A model generated the notes under the pieces. That model was given only the letters and a program-made list of their open reading frames with translations. It was not told the DNA's origin and ran no database searches. A program made the translations under genes and the position numbers. A stretch of DNA of 36,096 nucleotides from Betaproteobacteria bacterium. Its GTDB lineage: Bacteria > Pseudomonadota > Gammaproteobacteria > Burkholderiales > Burkholderiaceae_C. The stretch lies in the NCBI GenBank assembly GCA_024641925.1, contig JAHECB010000011.1:1-36096 (forward strand), in the 5' to 3' direction. Positions 17,130 to 29,533 of this stretch are shown one piece after another; position 1 is the stretch's first letter, and the number at the start of each line of letters is the position of its first letter.

Positions 17130-18209
17130 TCAGAACGTGAAGCCGTGCGACACCTTGGCGCCCGACAGCGGTTCCAGCAGTTTCAACAAAGGCTTCAGCG
17201 GCCCGTAGCGCATCGCCACGCGCGAGGCGTAGCCCATAAAGCGCGGCAGGTCCTGCGCGTAGGCGGCCTTGCCGTCGCGGTGCTGCAGCCTGCAGAAGAT
17301 GCCCAGCACCTTCAGGTGGCGCTGCAGGCCCGACCATTCCAGTTGCTGCCAGTGCAGGCCAAAGTCGGCATGCACGGGCAGGCCGGCGGCGCGCTGCAGC
17401 TCCCAGCCACGAATGGCCCAGTCCAGTTCCTGCTCTTCGTCCCAGCTGATGAAGGCATCGCGCAGCAAGGATGCGGTGTCGTAGGTGATGGCGCCGGCCA
17501 CGGCGTCCTGGAAGTCCAGGATGCCCGGGCCGGGCTGGGCATCCGTTACAGGACCGCCGGTGGTGCCCAGCACCATGAGGTTGCGCGGCATGTAGTCGGC
17601 GTGCACGGCCACCTGAGGTTGCGCCAGCGCGTTGGCCACCAGCAGTTCGCAGGTTCGCTGCCAGATGGCTTGCTCGCGTTCGGTCCAGACCAGGCCAAAA
17701 GCGCGTTGTACACACCAGGTGGGAAACAGGTCCAGTTCCCACTGCAGCAGCTTGGCGTCAAAAGGCGGCAATGCACTGGCCGGCACACGCAGCTGCATCT
17801 GCACCAGGGCCATCAGCGCCGGCATCATCAAGCTGTGGGCCTTCGCGGTGTCGCCCTGGTTTTGCGCGGCTTGCAGGGCCGGCAGTACAAGGCTCTGGCC
17901 CAGATCGGTCAGCAGGAGGAAGCCGTGCTCGGTGTCGGCCTCCAGCACCTGGGGCACCTGCAGGCCGGCGTCGTGCAGCAGGTGGGCGACATGCATGAAG
18001 GGGCGCACGTCTTCTTGCGAGGGCGGCGCGTCCATGATCACCCGCGGGCCCTGGGCCGACTGGATGCGCAGGTAGCGCCGGAAACTGGCGTCGGCCGACG
18101 CCAGCGCCAAGGTTCGCGGCTGCAAGCTCTGTGCGGCCTGGATGCGCTGCAGCCACGACTCAAAGTGGGCCTGCCGCACAGGGTCTGGCCAGGAAACGGG
18201 GTTGCTCAA
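17130..18209 (-). CDS. amgK: N-acetylmuramate/N-acetylglucosamine kinase AmgK
   Basis: Anomeric sugar kinase of the cell-wall recycling bypass: it phosphorylates MurNAc (and GlcNAc) at C1 before MurU makes UDP-MurNAc, a route that avoids fosfomycin-sensitive MurA. The 359-residue protein has the aminoglycoside-phosphotransferase kinase fold: the nucleotide-side segment LASADASFRRYLRI, the catalytic loop HADYMPRNLM (His203, Asp205, Asn210) and the metal motif ILDFQDAVAGAITYD. The start is TTG at 18209 (SNPVSWPDPVRQ); no Shine-Dalgarno was seen. The divergent placement next to lptD-surA matches the amgK locus of Pseudomonas and Burkholderiales, which supports the specific name over a generic phosphotransferase. 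Confidence 0.88.
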   Translation of the reverse strand: MSNPVSWPDPVRQAHFESWLQRIQAAQSLQPRTLALASADASFRRYLRIQSAQGPRVIMDAPPSQEDVRPFMHVAHLLHDAGLQVPQVLEADTEHGFLLLTDLGQSLVLPALQAAQNQGDTAKAHSLMMPALMALVQMQLRVPASALPPFDAKLLQWELDLFPTWCVQRAFGLVWTEREQAIWQRTCELLVANALAQPQVAVHADYMPRNLMVLGTTGGPVTDAQPGPGILDFQDAVAGAITYDTASLLRDAFISWDEEQELDWAIRGWELQRAAGLPVHADFGLHWQQLEWSGLQRHLKVLGIFCRLQHRDGKAAYAQDLPRFMGYASRVAMRYGPLKPLLKLLEPLSGAKVSHGFTF

Positions 18210-18239
18210 GGGTGGGCACGGCGGGGCCGCGTCAAGGGA

Positions 18240-18249
18240 CAGGGATAAT
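18240..18249 (+). promoter_or_regulatory. Possible -10 element for lptD
   Basis: CAGGGATAAT, containing the -10-like GATAAT, lies 48 bp before the lptD start in the 88-bp gap to amgK. The same ten bases occur upstream of gatC at 2414-2423. No good -35 could be identified, so this is a weak call. Confidence 0.3.
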
Positions 18250-18297
18250 TCATTCTACGAAGCGGCGTCGCCGCTACTGCGAAGCGAAAAAGTCACC

Positions 18298-20745
18298 ATG
18301 CGGGTTCCGGCCGCCGCCACCTTGACCGTGTTTCTGTCCAGTCTGGCCTCGGCTGCTGCACAGACCCCCCCGCCGGTGCCTGCTGCCGCGGCTGCGTCCA
18401 GCCCTGTGGGGGTGCCCTTGGTTGAAGGCGCGCGGGGCCTGCAGCCCAGCGTGGTGCTGGGTGCGCTGCCCAAGGGTGATGCGGCAGCGGCCTTGCCCAT
18501 CGTGATGCGGGCGCAATCGATGCAGGGGCAGCTCAATGGCAAGGCCGTGGCCGAAGGCGATGCCGAATTCCGCCGGGGCGGCCTGGTCATCAAGGCCGAC
18601 CGCCTGAGTTACGAGCCCGACACCGACCAGGCCACCGCCAGCGGCCACGTGCGCATCGTGCGTGATGGGGCGGTCTACAGCGGCCCGGCCTTGAACGTGA
18701 GGGTGCAGGCATTTCAAGGCAGCTTCGACCAGCCGGCATTTGAGTTGGCGGCCACTGGCGGCAGCGGCCGCGCCCGCCGCATCGATTTCATCAGCCCCAC
18801 GCAGTCGGTGGCTACCGACGCGCGTTACACCAGCTGCCCGCGTGAAGACGACAGCGGCGCCGACACCGAACCGGCCTGGGAGCTGCAGACCACCAAGCTG
18901 CACCTGGACACGGCCAACAACGTGGGCATCGCAGAAGGCGCGCGCCTGCGGTTTCTGGGCACCACCATCCTGGCGCTGCCCACCATGAGCTTTGCGCTGG
19001 GCGACCAGCGCAAGTCGGGCTGGCTGCCGCCGTCCTTGAGCATCGACAGCCGCGGCGGCCTGGAATTGTCCGTACCGTACTACCTGGACCTGGCGCCCAA
19101 CCGCGACCTGACGCTGGCGCCACGGGTCATCACCCGCCGTGGTGCGGGGCTGGACGGTGAGTTCCGCTACCTCGAACCCCAGTTTGACGGCAGGCTGGCG
19201 GCCGAGTGGCTGCCCAACGACCGGGTGGCCGACCGCAGCCGTTACGCCCTGGAATGGCAGCATCAAAGCCGCCTGCCTGCCGACCTGCGCCTGTCGGCCG
19301 CGGTGCTGCGCGTCAGCGACGACGACTGGTGGAAAGACTTTCCCAACCGCAGCCGCAGCCTGACATCGCGTTTGCTGGGCAGCCACGTGGCGCTGGAGCG
19401 GCCGTTCGAGATGCCTGGCGTGCAGGGCACAGGCCTGGTCTACGCCCGAGCCAACCAGTGGCAGGTGCTGCAGGCCAGCGAATCTTTCATCACCGCGCCC
19501 TACCAGCGTGAGCCGCAGGTGGGTTTGCGCGTTCGCGGCCAGCGCTCGGGTTGGGCCTGGAATGCCGAAACCGAGTTCAACCGTTTCACCCTGCCTGATA
19601 GCCAGGCGGCTAGCACCGGGCGTGTGCAGGGCAGTCGGGTGCACGCGGTGGCCGGTCTCAGTTACCCCTGGCGTGAACCGGGTTGGTGGCTGGTGCCGCG
19701 GCTGAGCATCAATGCGGCCCGCTACGCCGTGGACGGCCAGAACGAGCAGCAGCACCGGGTGATCCCCAGCTTCAGCATCGACGCGGGTCTGGAGCTGGAG
19801 CGCTCCACCGAGGCCTTTGGCCGCGCGCTGCGCCAGACCCTGGAGCCTCGGGTGTTCTACGTCAACACACCCTACCGCCAGCAGAGCCAGTTGCCGAACT
19901 TTGACGCGGCTGCCAAGGACTTCAACTTCACTTCGATCTACAGCGACAACACCTTCAGTGGTGTGGACCGCGTCGCCGACCTGCACCAGCTGACCGCCGG
20001 TTTCACCACGCGGCTGGTGGACATGGCCACGGGTGCCGAGGCCCTGCGCCTGGGCCTGGTGCAGCGATTCCTGTTCCGGTCGCAACAGGTGGCGCCCAAG
20101 GCCGACGGCAGTCCCGACGGCGAGGTGCTGAGCCAGCGCTTTTCAGACGCGTTGTTGCTGGGCTCGACCAACGTGCTGCCCGGCTGGACCCTGGACGGCG
20201 CCGTGCAGTACAGCCCCGACATCAACCGGTCCATACGCTCCATCGCGGGCGCCCGCTACTCACCGGGCCCGTTTCGCACCGTGGGCGCCACCTACCGCCT
20301 GGCGCGCGGCCTGTCCGAGCAGCTGGAGCTGGGCTGGCAATGGCCGTTGTGGGGAGCGGCGACAGTCGGGGCGCCTGGCGAAACGCCCAGCCGCCTGGGG
20401 CAGGCCCTGGCCCGCAGCGGCAGCTGCCAGGGCACCTGGTACAGCGTGGGGCGCCTGAACTACAGTCTCAAGGACCGGCGATTGACCGATTCGGTGCTGG
20501 GCCTGGAGTACGACGCCGGCTGCTGGATCGGGCGGTTTGTGGTTGAACAGCTGTCCACGGGCCGCAGTGAAGCCACCACGCGATACCTGATCCAGCTGGA
20601 GTTGGTGGGGTTGTCGCGCCTGGGTTCCAATCCCCTGAGGGTCTTGAAGGACAATATCCCTGGTTACCGGCTGCTGCGCGAAGATCGCGGCAGCGGCGCC
20701 CTGGACCCGACCGACCGGTCCATCTTGTCACCGTCCTACGAATGA
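18298..20745 (+). CDS. lptD: LPS-assembly protein LptD
   Basis: Outer-membrane beta-barrel that, with LptE, inserts lipopolysaccharide into the outer leaflet. The 815-residue protein has a signal peptide (MRVPAAATLTVFLSSLASAA), a Pro/Ala linker, a periplasmic LptA/OstA-like domain at about residues 65-190 (VMRAQSMQG, ADRLSYEPDTDQATASGHVR) and then the barrel, ending in RLLREDRGSGALDPTDRSIL. Only three cysteines are present: Cys180 in YTSCP, Cys710 in GSCQGTW and Cys742 in DAGCWIG. The N-terminal partner equivalent to E. coli Cys31 is absent. The start is ATG 18298; longer in-frame readings overlap amgK. Its TGA overlaps the surA ATG, so biogenesis of the barrel and of its chaperone is coupled. 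Confidence 0.96.
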   Translation: MRVPAAATLTVFLSSLASAAAQTPPPVPAAAAASSPVGVPLVEGARGLQPSVVLGALPKGDAAAALPIVMRAQSMQGQLNGKAVAEGDAEFRRGGLVIKADRLSYEPDTDQATASGHVRIVRDGAVYSGPALNVRVQAFQGSFDQPAFELAATGGSGRARRIDFISPTQSVATDARYTSCPREDDSGADTEPAWELQTTKLHLDTANNVGIAEGARLRFLGTTILALPTMSFALGDQRKSGWLPPSLSIDSRGGLELSVPYYLDLAPNRDLTLAPRVITRRGAGLDGEFRYLEPQFDGRLAAEWLPNDRVADRSRYALEWQHQSRLPADLRLSAAVLRVSDDDWWKDFPNRSRSLTSRLLGSHVALERPFEMPGVQGTGLVYARANQWQVLQASESFITAPYQREPQVGLRVRGQRSGWAWNAETEFNRFTLPDSQAASTGRVQGSRVHAVAGLSYPWREPGWWLVPRLSINAARYAVDGQNEQQHRVIPSFSIDAGLELERSTEAFGRALRQTLEPRVFYVNTPYRQQSQLPNFDAAAKDFNFTSIYSDNTFSGVDRVADLHQLTAGFTTRLVDMATGAEALRLGLVQRFLFRSQQVAPKADGSPDGEVLSQRFSDALLLGSTNVLPGWTLDGAVQYSPDINRSIRSIAGARYSPGPFRTVGATYRLARGLSEQLELGWQWPLWGAATVGAPGETPSRLGQALARSGSCQGTWYSVGRLNYSLKDRRLTDSVLGLEYDAGCWIGRFVVEQLSTGRSEATTRYLIQLELVGLSRLGSNPLRVLKDNIPGYRLLREDRGSGALDPTDRSILSPSYE

Positions 20746-22148
20746 TTGAAAGCCACAGTGCCGTGCAGAACCGGTTGAATCCGCAGCAGGTCGACCATGT
20801 TGCCGCCACGCCAGGGGGCGTTTCACAGCGGTCCTGGGCTCGTTGCACGGGCCCGCGCCTGCTGTGCGCCCTGGCCATGGCCCTGGGCGCCCATGCCGCT
20901 GGGGGAGCCGAGCGAAACGCCGACCGCAACGGCGACTACATCGCCGCAGTGGTCAACCAGGAACTGGTCACGGCCGGTGAAGTGGACCGTCGTGTTGAAG
21001 GTGCCCTGGCCGAGGCTCGTCGTGCGCAACAGCCGCCGCCCAATGCCGAGCAACTGCGCCAGCAGGCGCTGGACGCCCTGATCGTCGAGCGCGCCATCAT
21101 CAGCACCGCGCGCGAATTCGGCATGAAGGTCGACGAGGTGGAGGTTGACCGTGCCGTGCAAAGCATTGCGGCGCAAAACCAGGTGTCCATCGAGGCCTTG
21201 CGTGAACGGCTGCGCGAAGAAGGCCTGGACTACGCGCGATTCCGCAACAACCTGCGCGACCAGATCATGATGGAGCGGCTGCGTGAGCGCGAGGTCTACA
21301 GCCGCATCAAGATCACCGAAGAAGACATTGACCAGGTGCTGGACAAGCTTCGTCAGCAGGCCGGCAACAGCGCCGAGCTCAACCTGGCGCAGATTCTGGT
21401 CACCGTGCCCGAGGGCGCAGACCCCAGCGTGCTGGCTGCGCGCCAGCAGCGCGCCGAACAGGCCCTGGCCCGGGTTCGGGGTGGCGAAGACTTTGCCGCC
21501 GTGGCGCGCGAATTGTCGGAAGACGCCAACGCCAGCAAGGGTGGTGAAATCGGCCTGCGCCCCGCTTCGCGCCTGCCCGACGCCTTTGCCGAGGCCACCC
21601 GTTCGCTCAAATCCGGCGAAATCACCGACAAACTGCTGCGATCGGGCGCCGGTTTTCATGTGCTGAAGGTGCTGGAACGCAAGGAAGCGGCCCTGGGGCG
21701 TGTCACGCAAACGCGGGCTCGACATATCCTGCTGCGCACCTCGCCGCAACTCAGCGTTGAAGTGGCCAGCCAGCGCTTGGCCGAATACCGCGCGCAGATC
21801 GAAAGCAAGAAGCGCAGCTTCGAAGACGTGGCCCGTGAGCACAGCGAAGACGGCACGGCCGCACGGGGTGGCGACCTGGGTTGGTTTTCGCCCGGCGCCA
21901 TGGTGCCGGAGTTTGAAGCGGCCATGAACCCCTTGCCGGAAGGCGGCTTGTCCGAACCCATCGTGTCGCGATTTGGCGTGCACCTGATCCAGGTGCTGGA
22001 GCGCCGCGACGTGAACCTGGAAATGAAACAGATGCGTGAACAGGCCCGCAATGTGCTGCGTGAACAGAAGTTCCCGCAGGCTTACCAGGACTGGACCAAG
22101 GAATTGCGGGCACGCTCGTACATCGAGATGCGCGAGCCGCCGCTGTGA
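20742..22148 (+). CDS. surA: Periplasmic chaperone / peptidylprolyl isomerase SurA
   Basis: Chaperone that escorts unfolded outer-membrane barrels, LptD among them, across the periplasm. The 468 residues contain the N-terminal chaperone domain ([20 protein letters not shown] near residue 65, then [20 protein letters not shown]), two parvulin domains ([16 protein letters not shown] near 207 and [10 protein letters not shown] near 328, the latter with [19 protein letters not shown]) and the C-terminal helix. The hydrophobic signal core [17 protein letters not shown] is preceded by an unusually long n-region of about 35 residues; an internal GTG start may be the real one. ATG 20742 overlaps the lptD stop, and the surA stop overlaps the rsmA GTG. 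pdxA, which often lies between surA and rsmA, is absent. Confidence 0.96.
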   Translation: MIESHSAVQNRLNPQQVDHVAATPGGVSQRSWARCTGPRLLCALAMALGAHAAGGAERNADRNGDYIAAVVNQELVTAGEVDRRVEGALAEARRAQQPPPNAEQLRQQALDALIVERAIISTAREFGMKVDEVEVDRAVQSIAAQNQVSIEALRERLREEGLDYARFRNNLRDQIMMERLREREVYSRIKITEEDIDQVLDKLRQQAGNSAELNLAQILVTVPEGADPSVLAARQQRAEQALARVRGGEDFAAVARELSEDANASKGGEIGLRPASRLPDAFAEATRSLKSGEITDKLLRSGAGFHVLKVLERKEAALGRVTQTRARHILLRTSPQLSVEVASQRLAEYRAQIESKKRSFEDVAREHSEDGTAARGGDLGWFSPGAMVPEFEAAMNPLPEGGLSEPIVSRFGVHLIQVLERRDVNLEMKQMREQARNVLREQKFPQAYQDWTKELRARSYIEMREPPL

Positions 22149-23026
22149 AGCCTGGCGGCGCCGGTAGCCGGCCAGCCGGCCCACACGGCGCAGCATCGGG
22201 CCACCTGGCCCGCAAACGTTTTGGCCAGCACTTTCTGGCCGATCTGGGCGTCATCGACCAGATCGTGCGCGCCATCGCGCCCCAGCCGGGCCAGCCGCTG
22301 GTGGAAATCGGCCCTGGCCTGGGCGCGCTGACCCTGCCGCTGCTGCAGCAGTGCCGCCAGCTGACCGTGATTGAACTCGACCGCGACCTGGCGAAACGCC
22401 TGCGCCGGCAAGCCGGCCTGACCGTGGTGGAGGCCGACGTCCTGAATGTGGACTTTGTGGCGCTCAGCCGGGACTGGCCCGGTTTAGAAAGCCGAAGCGA
22501 CGGCGCAGGCGGCGCCTTGCTGCGCGTGGTCGGCAACCTGCCTTACAACATCTCCACCCCCATCCTGTTCCACCTGCTGGCGGCGGCGCATGTGGTGCAG
22601 GACCAGCACTTCATGCTGCAAAAAGAAGTGGTGCAGCGCATGGCCGCCAGCCCGGGCGGCAAGGATGCCAAGGACTACGGCCGCCTGTCGGTGATGCTGC
22701 AATGGCGCTACCAGATCGAACATGTGCTGGATGTGCCGCCCGAGTCCTTTGAGCCGCCCCCGCGTGTGGATTCGGCCGTGGTGCGCATGCTGCCGCTGCC
22801 CTGGGCCCAGGTACAAGGCATTGACCCGCAACGTTTGTCCGCCCTGGTGACCAGCGCGTTTTCGCAGCGGCGCAAGCTGCTGCGTCACACGCTGGGGCGC
22901 TGGCTGGAAGCGCAGGGTGTGCAGACCGACTTTGACCTGCAGCGCCGTGCCGAAGAGGTGCCGGTGTCGGAATACCTGGCCTTGGCGGGTCGGCAGCCCA
23001 CGACCCCGGAAGCGACCGCAGATTAG
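22145..23026 (+). CDS. rsmA: 16S rRNA dimethyladenosine transferase RsmA (KsgA)
   Basis: Dimethylates A1518 and A1519 in helix 45 of 16S rRNA during late 30S maturation. The 293-residue protein has [19 protein letters not shown] at its N-terminus, the SAM motif [15 protein letters not shown], the acidic ribose-binding end VIELDRDLA, the catalytic [15 protein letters not shown] motif and the [14 protein letters not shown] region. The C-terminal helical domain ([14 protein letters not shown]) is complete. It starts with GTG in a GTGA overlap with surA, giving a 23-residue Gly/Pro-rich extension before the conserved core. Last gene of the lptD-surA-rsmA run. Confidence 0.97.
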   Translation: MKPGGAGSRPAGPHGAASGHLARKRFGQHFLADLGVIDQIVRAIAPQPGQPLVEIGPGLGALTLPLLQQCRQLTVIELDRDLAKRLRRQAGLTVVEADVLNVDFVALSRDWPGLESRSDGAGGALLRVVGNLPYNISTPILFHLLAAAHVVQDQHFMLQKEVVQRMAASPGGKDAKDYGRLSVMLQWRYQIEHVLDVPPESFEPPPRVDSAVVRMLPLPWAQVQGIDPQRLSALVTSAFSQRRKLLRHTLGRWLEAQGVQTDFDLQRRAEEVPVSEYLALAGRQPTTPEATAD

Positions 23027-23029
23027 TTT

Positions 23030-23055
23030 GTTGAAACCGGCTGTCAGCCGGCGGG
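23030..23055 (-). terminator. Weak terminator-like hairpin between rsmA and the kinase gene
   Basis: Read on the minus strand, CCGGCTGACAGCCGG (23051-23037) makes a 6-bp GC stem around GAC and is followed by GTTTCAACAAA, a poor T tract. It overlaps the kinase stop codon and could end its transcript. No T run follows on the plus strand. Confidence 0.35.
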
Positions 23056-24624
23056 CAGTGCCAGGCACACGGTGGTGCCTTCACCGACCACGCTGCGCAC
23101 GGTCACCGTGCCGCGGTGCAGTTCGGCGATGCGCTTGACGATGGTCAGCCCCAGGCCCTTGCCCTCTTCGCTGGTGGCGGGTGCCACGCCTTCGCGGCTC
23201 TGGTACAGGCGGTCAAACAGATGCGGCAGGTCGTGCGCGGCAATGCCCGGACCCTGGTCGGCCACGCAGACCCGCACCTGCGCCCCGGCGCTGCTGCCCG
23301 CGGGTTCGGCTGAGGATGCTGCGCTGGCCGCTGGGGCCTGCACATGTTCAACACTGAGTTCAACCGCCTGGCCGGCAGGCGTGAACTTCAGGGCGTTGTC
23401 CAGCAGGTTGGCCACGGCGCGTTCAAACAGCTCGATGTCCACCTCGGCCACCGGCGTGGCCTGCCCGTGCTGCACAAAACGCAGCGCCACGCCCTGGCGC
23501 GCGGCGCGTTGCTCAAAACGCCGGGTGATGTCGTCCAGCACGTCGCCCAGGTCCAGCCGCGCCAGGTGCAGCTTGAACTGCGGCTCGTCCAGCAGCGCCA
23601 GGTCGCCCAGCGACCGCACCATGCCGGCGGCGTTGCGCGTGTTGCGCAGGGCCACTTCCACCAGTTGGCGGTCGGGCGCCCGTTCGGGCTGGTCGGCCCA
23701 GCGCAGTTCCAGTGTTTCCAGGCAGGCCACCGTGGCGGTCAGCGGACTGCGCAGGTCGTGCGACAGGTTGCTGACACTTTCGCGGCGAAAGTTGTCCAGG
23801 CGCTTGAGCTCGCCCCACTGTTGCCGCAGTTTCACCAGCAGGCCATGAAAGCCCCGGCGCAGGCGGGCAAATTCATCCTGGCCCGGCACGGGGCTCAGGC
23901 TCTGCGCGTTGGAAGGCGAGTCGGCCTGCAGGCTGAAACCCAGGCGCTCGGCCTGCGCCACCTCGTCACTCAGGGCCTGCAGCGGTTTGGTGACGGTGAC
24001 GATGATCCAGGCTGCCATGGCTGCGGCCAGCACGATCAGCGCCGCCACCGTGGCCAGCGCCGGGCCGGCCAGGCTGCTGCCGAACATGACCAGCTGCTGG
24101 GCCGGCAGGTTCTGCTTTCGGCAGGCCAGGTACAGGTAGCCCTGGGTGGACGGCGCCGGGCCGATGCTGCTGCGCTGCAGCCGCCGCGCGGCCACCACGG
24201 CCATGTCGTCGCCGTGGTCCGGGTCGAAGCCCATCAGGTAGGCGCCATCGGGGTGGCCGCCGCTGCTGGCCATCTCGGCGGCGTCCTGCACGCCCTGCAG
24301 CGGCAGTACGCTGCCCAGCGCCGGCGCGGCCGGGCTGCTGCTGGCCAGCAGTCGGCCCTGGGCGTCCAGCAGGTACAGGCGGCTGTCGGGGTCAAACAGC
24401 AGCAGGCTGCGCAGGAAGCTGGCAAATTCTTCGGGGTTGCGCTGCTGCTGGTCCAGCAGGCTGTCGTGGTGCTGCAGCACACGGGTCATGAAAGCCTCGG
24501 CGCGCAGGTAGGCACTTTCGCGTTCAAAGCGCTGAAAGGCCAGCGCCACCGTGGCCAGCACGGCCACGGCGGTGGCCAGGCCGGTCAGGAACACCGTCAG
24601 CGCCAGGCGCAGGCGCACACTCAT
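23044..24624 (-). CDS. Sensor histidine kinase of a two-component system
   Basis: A 526-residue membrane kinase. Helix 1 is at about residues 8-30 and helix 2 at about 190-212, enclosing a periplasmic sensor of some 160 residues with no recognised fold. A HAMP-like segment follows (TVTKPLQALSDEVAQAERLG), then the dimerisation/phosphoacceptor domain with His289 in SVSNLSHDLRSPLTATVA, and the ATPase domain: N box NLLDNALKFTPAG, G1 VADQGPGIAAHDLPHLFDRL, G2 GKGLGLTIVKRIAELH. An Ala/Ser-rich insertion (about AASAASSAEPAGSSAG) interrupts the ATPase domain between the N and G1 boxes. I use ATG 24624 (MSVRLRLALTVFL); the longer frame lacks support. It follows the response regulator by 46 bp. The signal sensed is unknown. 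Confidence 0.93.
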   Translation of the reverse strand: MSVRLRLALTVFLTGLATAVAVLATVALAFQRFERESAYLRAEAFMTRVLQHHDSLLDQQQRNPEEFASFLRSLLLFDPDSRLYLLDAQGRLLASSSPAAPALGSVLPLQGVQDAAEMASSGGHPDGAYLMGFDPDHGDDMAVVAARRLQRSSIGPAPSTQGYLYLACRKQNLPAQQLVMFGSSLAGPALATVAALIVLAAAMAAWIIVTVTKPLQALSDEVAQAERLGFSLQADSPSNAQSLSPVPGQDEFARLRRGFHGLLVKLRQQWGELKRLDNFRRESVSNLSHDLRSPLTATVACLETLELRWADQPERAPDRQLVEVALRNTRNAAGMVRSLGDLALLDEPQFKLHLARLDLGDVLDDITRRFEQRAARQGVALRFVQHGQATPVAEVDIELFERAVANLLDNALKFTPAGQAVELSVEHVQAPAASAASSAEPAGSSAGAQVRVCVADQGPGIAAHDLPHLFDRLYQSREGVAPATSEEGKGLGLTIVKRIAELHRGTVTVRSVVGEGTTVCLALPAG

Positions 24625-24670
24625 GCTGAAACTTTCGTTGGCCGGGGAACGCCTTGCGCCAGGGGCTGCT

Positions 24671-25384
<714 letters not shown>

Positions 25385-25545
25385 GGCGGGGGGTCGCCCG
25401 GCCCGGCTTGCTTCTTACAGCCGCCGGGTCTCGGTTTTGACGCCGATGTGATCTGTTTGTGATGTTCGGTGAGCAAGCCGCGAGGTGCGGGCTGCAAAGT
25501 GTAGTCATCGCAGCCCCGTCACCAGACAACTTCACCGGGACACCC
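25385..25545. promoter_or_regulatory. Divergent region between response regulator and sigma factor genes
   Basis: About 160 bp that must contain both promoters. No clear -35/-10 pair or direct repeat for the response regulator stood out. The placement makes co-control of the two regulators plausible but not shown. Confidence 0.35.
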
Positions 25546-26100
25546 ATGCAAGCCACCGCACACACTGCCAGCATCGCCACCATGCCCCCACCCGCCGCCG
25601 GGCTGGGCTGGCAGGACCTGGCGCCACACCGCCCGCGGCTGGTGCAGTTTGCACGCCGCCGCCTGTTGGACCCCAGCCTGGCCGAAGACCTGGTGCACGA
25701 TGTCTTCGAGGCCGTCATCACCGGTCGCGCTCAATTTGGCGGCAAGAGCGCGCTCAGCACCTGGCTGGTGGGCGTGCTCAAGCACAAGATCGTGGACCTG
25801 GTGCGCCAGCGCACCGGCCATGTCAGTCTGGACTATGGCGCCGACATGGACGAAGACGATGCGCCGGGTCTGGAGCTGACCTGCGGTCAGCCCGGGCCGG
25901 AAGAAGTGGCCGAGCAGCGCCAGCTCTTGAACCGCGCCTTGCGCCGCATCGGCGAGTTGCCCGACAGCCTGCGCCGGGTTGTGGAACTGCGCGTGATCCA
26001 GGACGACAGCACCGCCGACGTGTGCCGCAAACTGAAGATCAGCGAGCAGAACCTGTTTGTGCGACTGCACCGGGCCAGGCGGGCGTTGGCAGTGGCCTGA
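25546..26100 (+). CDS. ECF-type RNA polymerase sigma factor
   Basis: A 184-residue sigma70-family protein of the ECF kind. Region 2 reads FARRRLLDPSLAEDLVHDVF then KSALSTWLVGVLKHKIVDLV (about residues 30-88). An acidic linker with DMDEDDAPGLEL follows, then region 4 (LPDSLRRVVELRVIQDDSTA, DVCRKLKISEQNLFVRLHRA, about 125-180) with its helix-turn-helix. The AEDLVHDVF and NLFVRLHRAR wording matches the ECF group usually partnered with zinc-binding anti-sigma factors, but no such gene follows; transketolase comes next after 107 bp. The start at ATG 25546 is preferred to one at 25459. The longer linker might provide built-in control (speculative). Confidence 0.9.
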   Translation: MQATAHTASIATMPPPAAGLGWQDLAPHRPRLVQFARRRLLDPSLAEDLVHDVFEAVITGRAQFGGKSALSTWLVGVLKHKIVDLVRQRTGHVSLDYGADMDEDDAPGLELTCGQPGPEEVAEQRQLLNRALRRIGELPDSLRRVVELRVIQDDSTADVCRKLKISEQNLFVRLHRARRALAVA

Positions 26101-26207
26101 ACCCGGCAGCCGACCAAGGTCGGGCGGCGCCTAGAATTCCAGGTTTCGATCTTGGTACTGCGTGCCGCCCATGGCAGCTGCGCAGGCCGCTTCTAGGCTG
26201 CCCTTTC

Positions 26208-29277
<3,070 letters not shown>

Positions 29278-29320
29278 TCCCCGCGCCGCCCCCGGCTGAA
29301 TGCGCTGGCGTTGTTTGCCA

Positions 29321-29342
29321 GGGGCCTTGACGGCCCCTTTTT
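29321..29342 (+). terminator. Intrinsic terminator of tkt-gap
   Basis: GGGGCC (29321-29326) pairs with GGCCCC (29332-29337) around the loop TTGAC, followed at once by five T residues. It lies 44 bp after the gap stop codon and is a textbook rho-independent terminator. Confidence 0.92.
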
Positions 29343-29381
29343 CAATTCAGGTTGCGCCGTTTCGCGCCTGTGCTGAAGGGG

Positions 29382-29405
29382 TGTGCTCAAGGGTGTGTGC
29401 TCAAG
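29382..29405. repeat. Two 10-bp direct repeats upstream of the first protease gene
   Basis: TGTGCTCAAG occurs at 29382-29391 and 29396-29405, a 14-bp period, between the gap terminator and the protease start. It may be a small duplication or a paired regulator site; nothing else in the leader supports either reading. Confidence 0.5.
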
Positions 29406-29533
29406 TAAGTCGATGGGCCGCCGAAACTCAGGGTGTGACCGACAAACCCGCGCGATCGTCAGCCCGCTGGCGCCAAGATCTCCCTGACGAAAAGGCCGGT
29501 GCTGCGCCTTTGCTGCACCCCTACACTGCGCGC

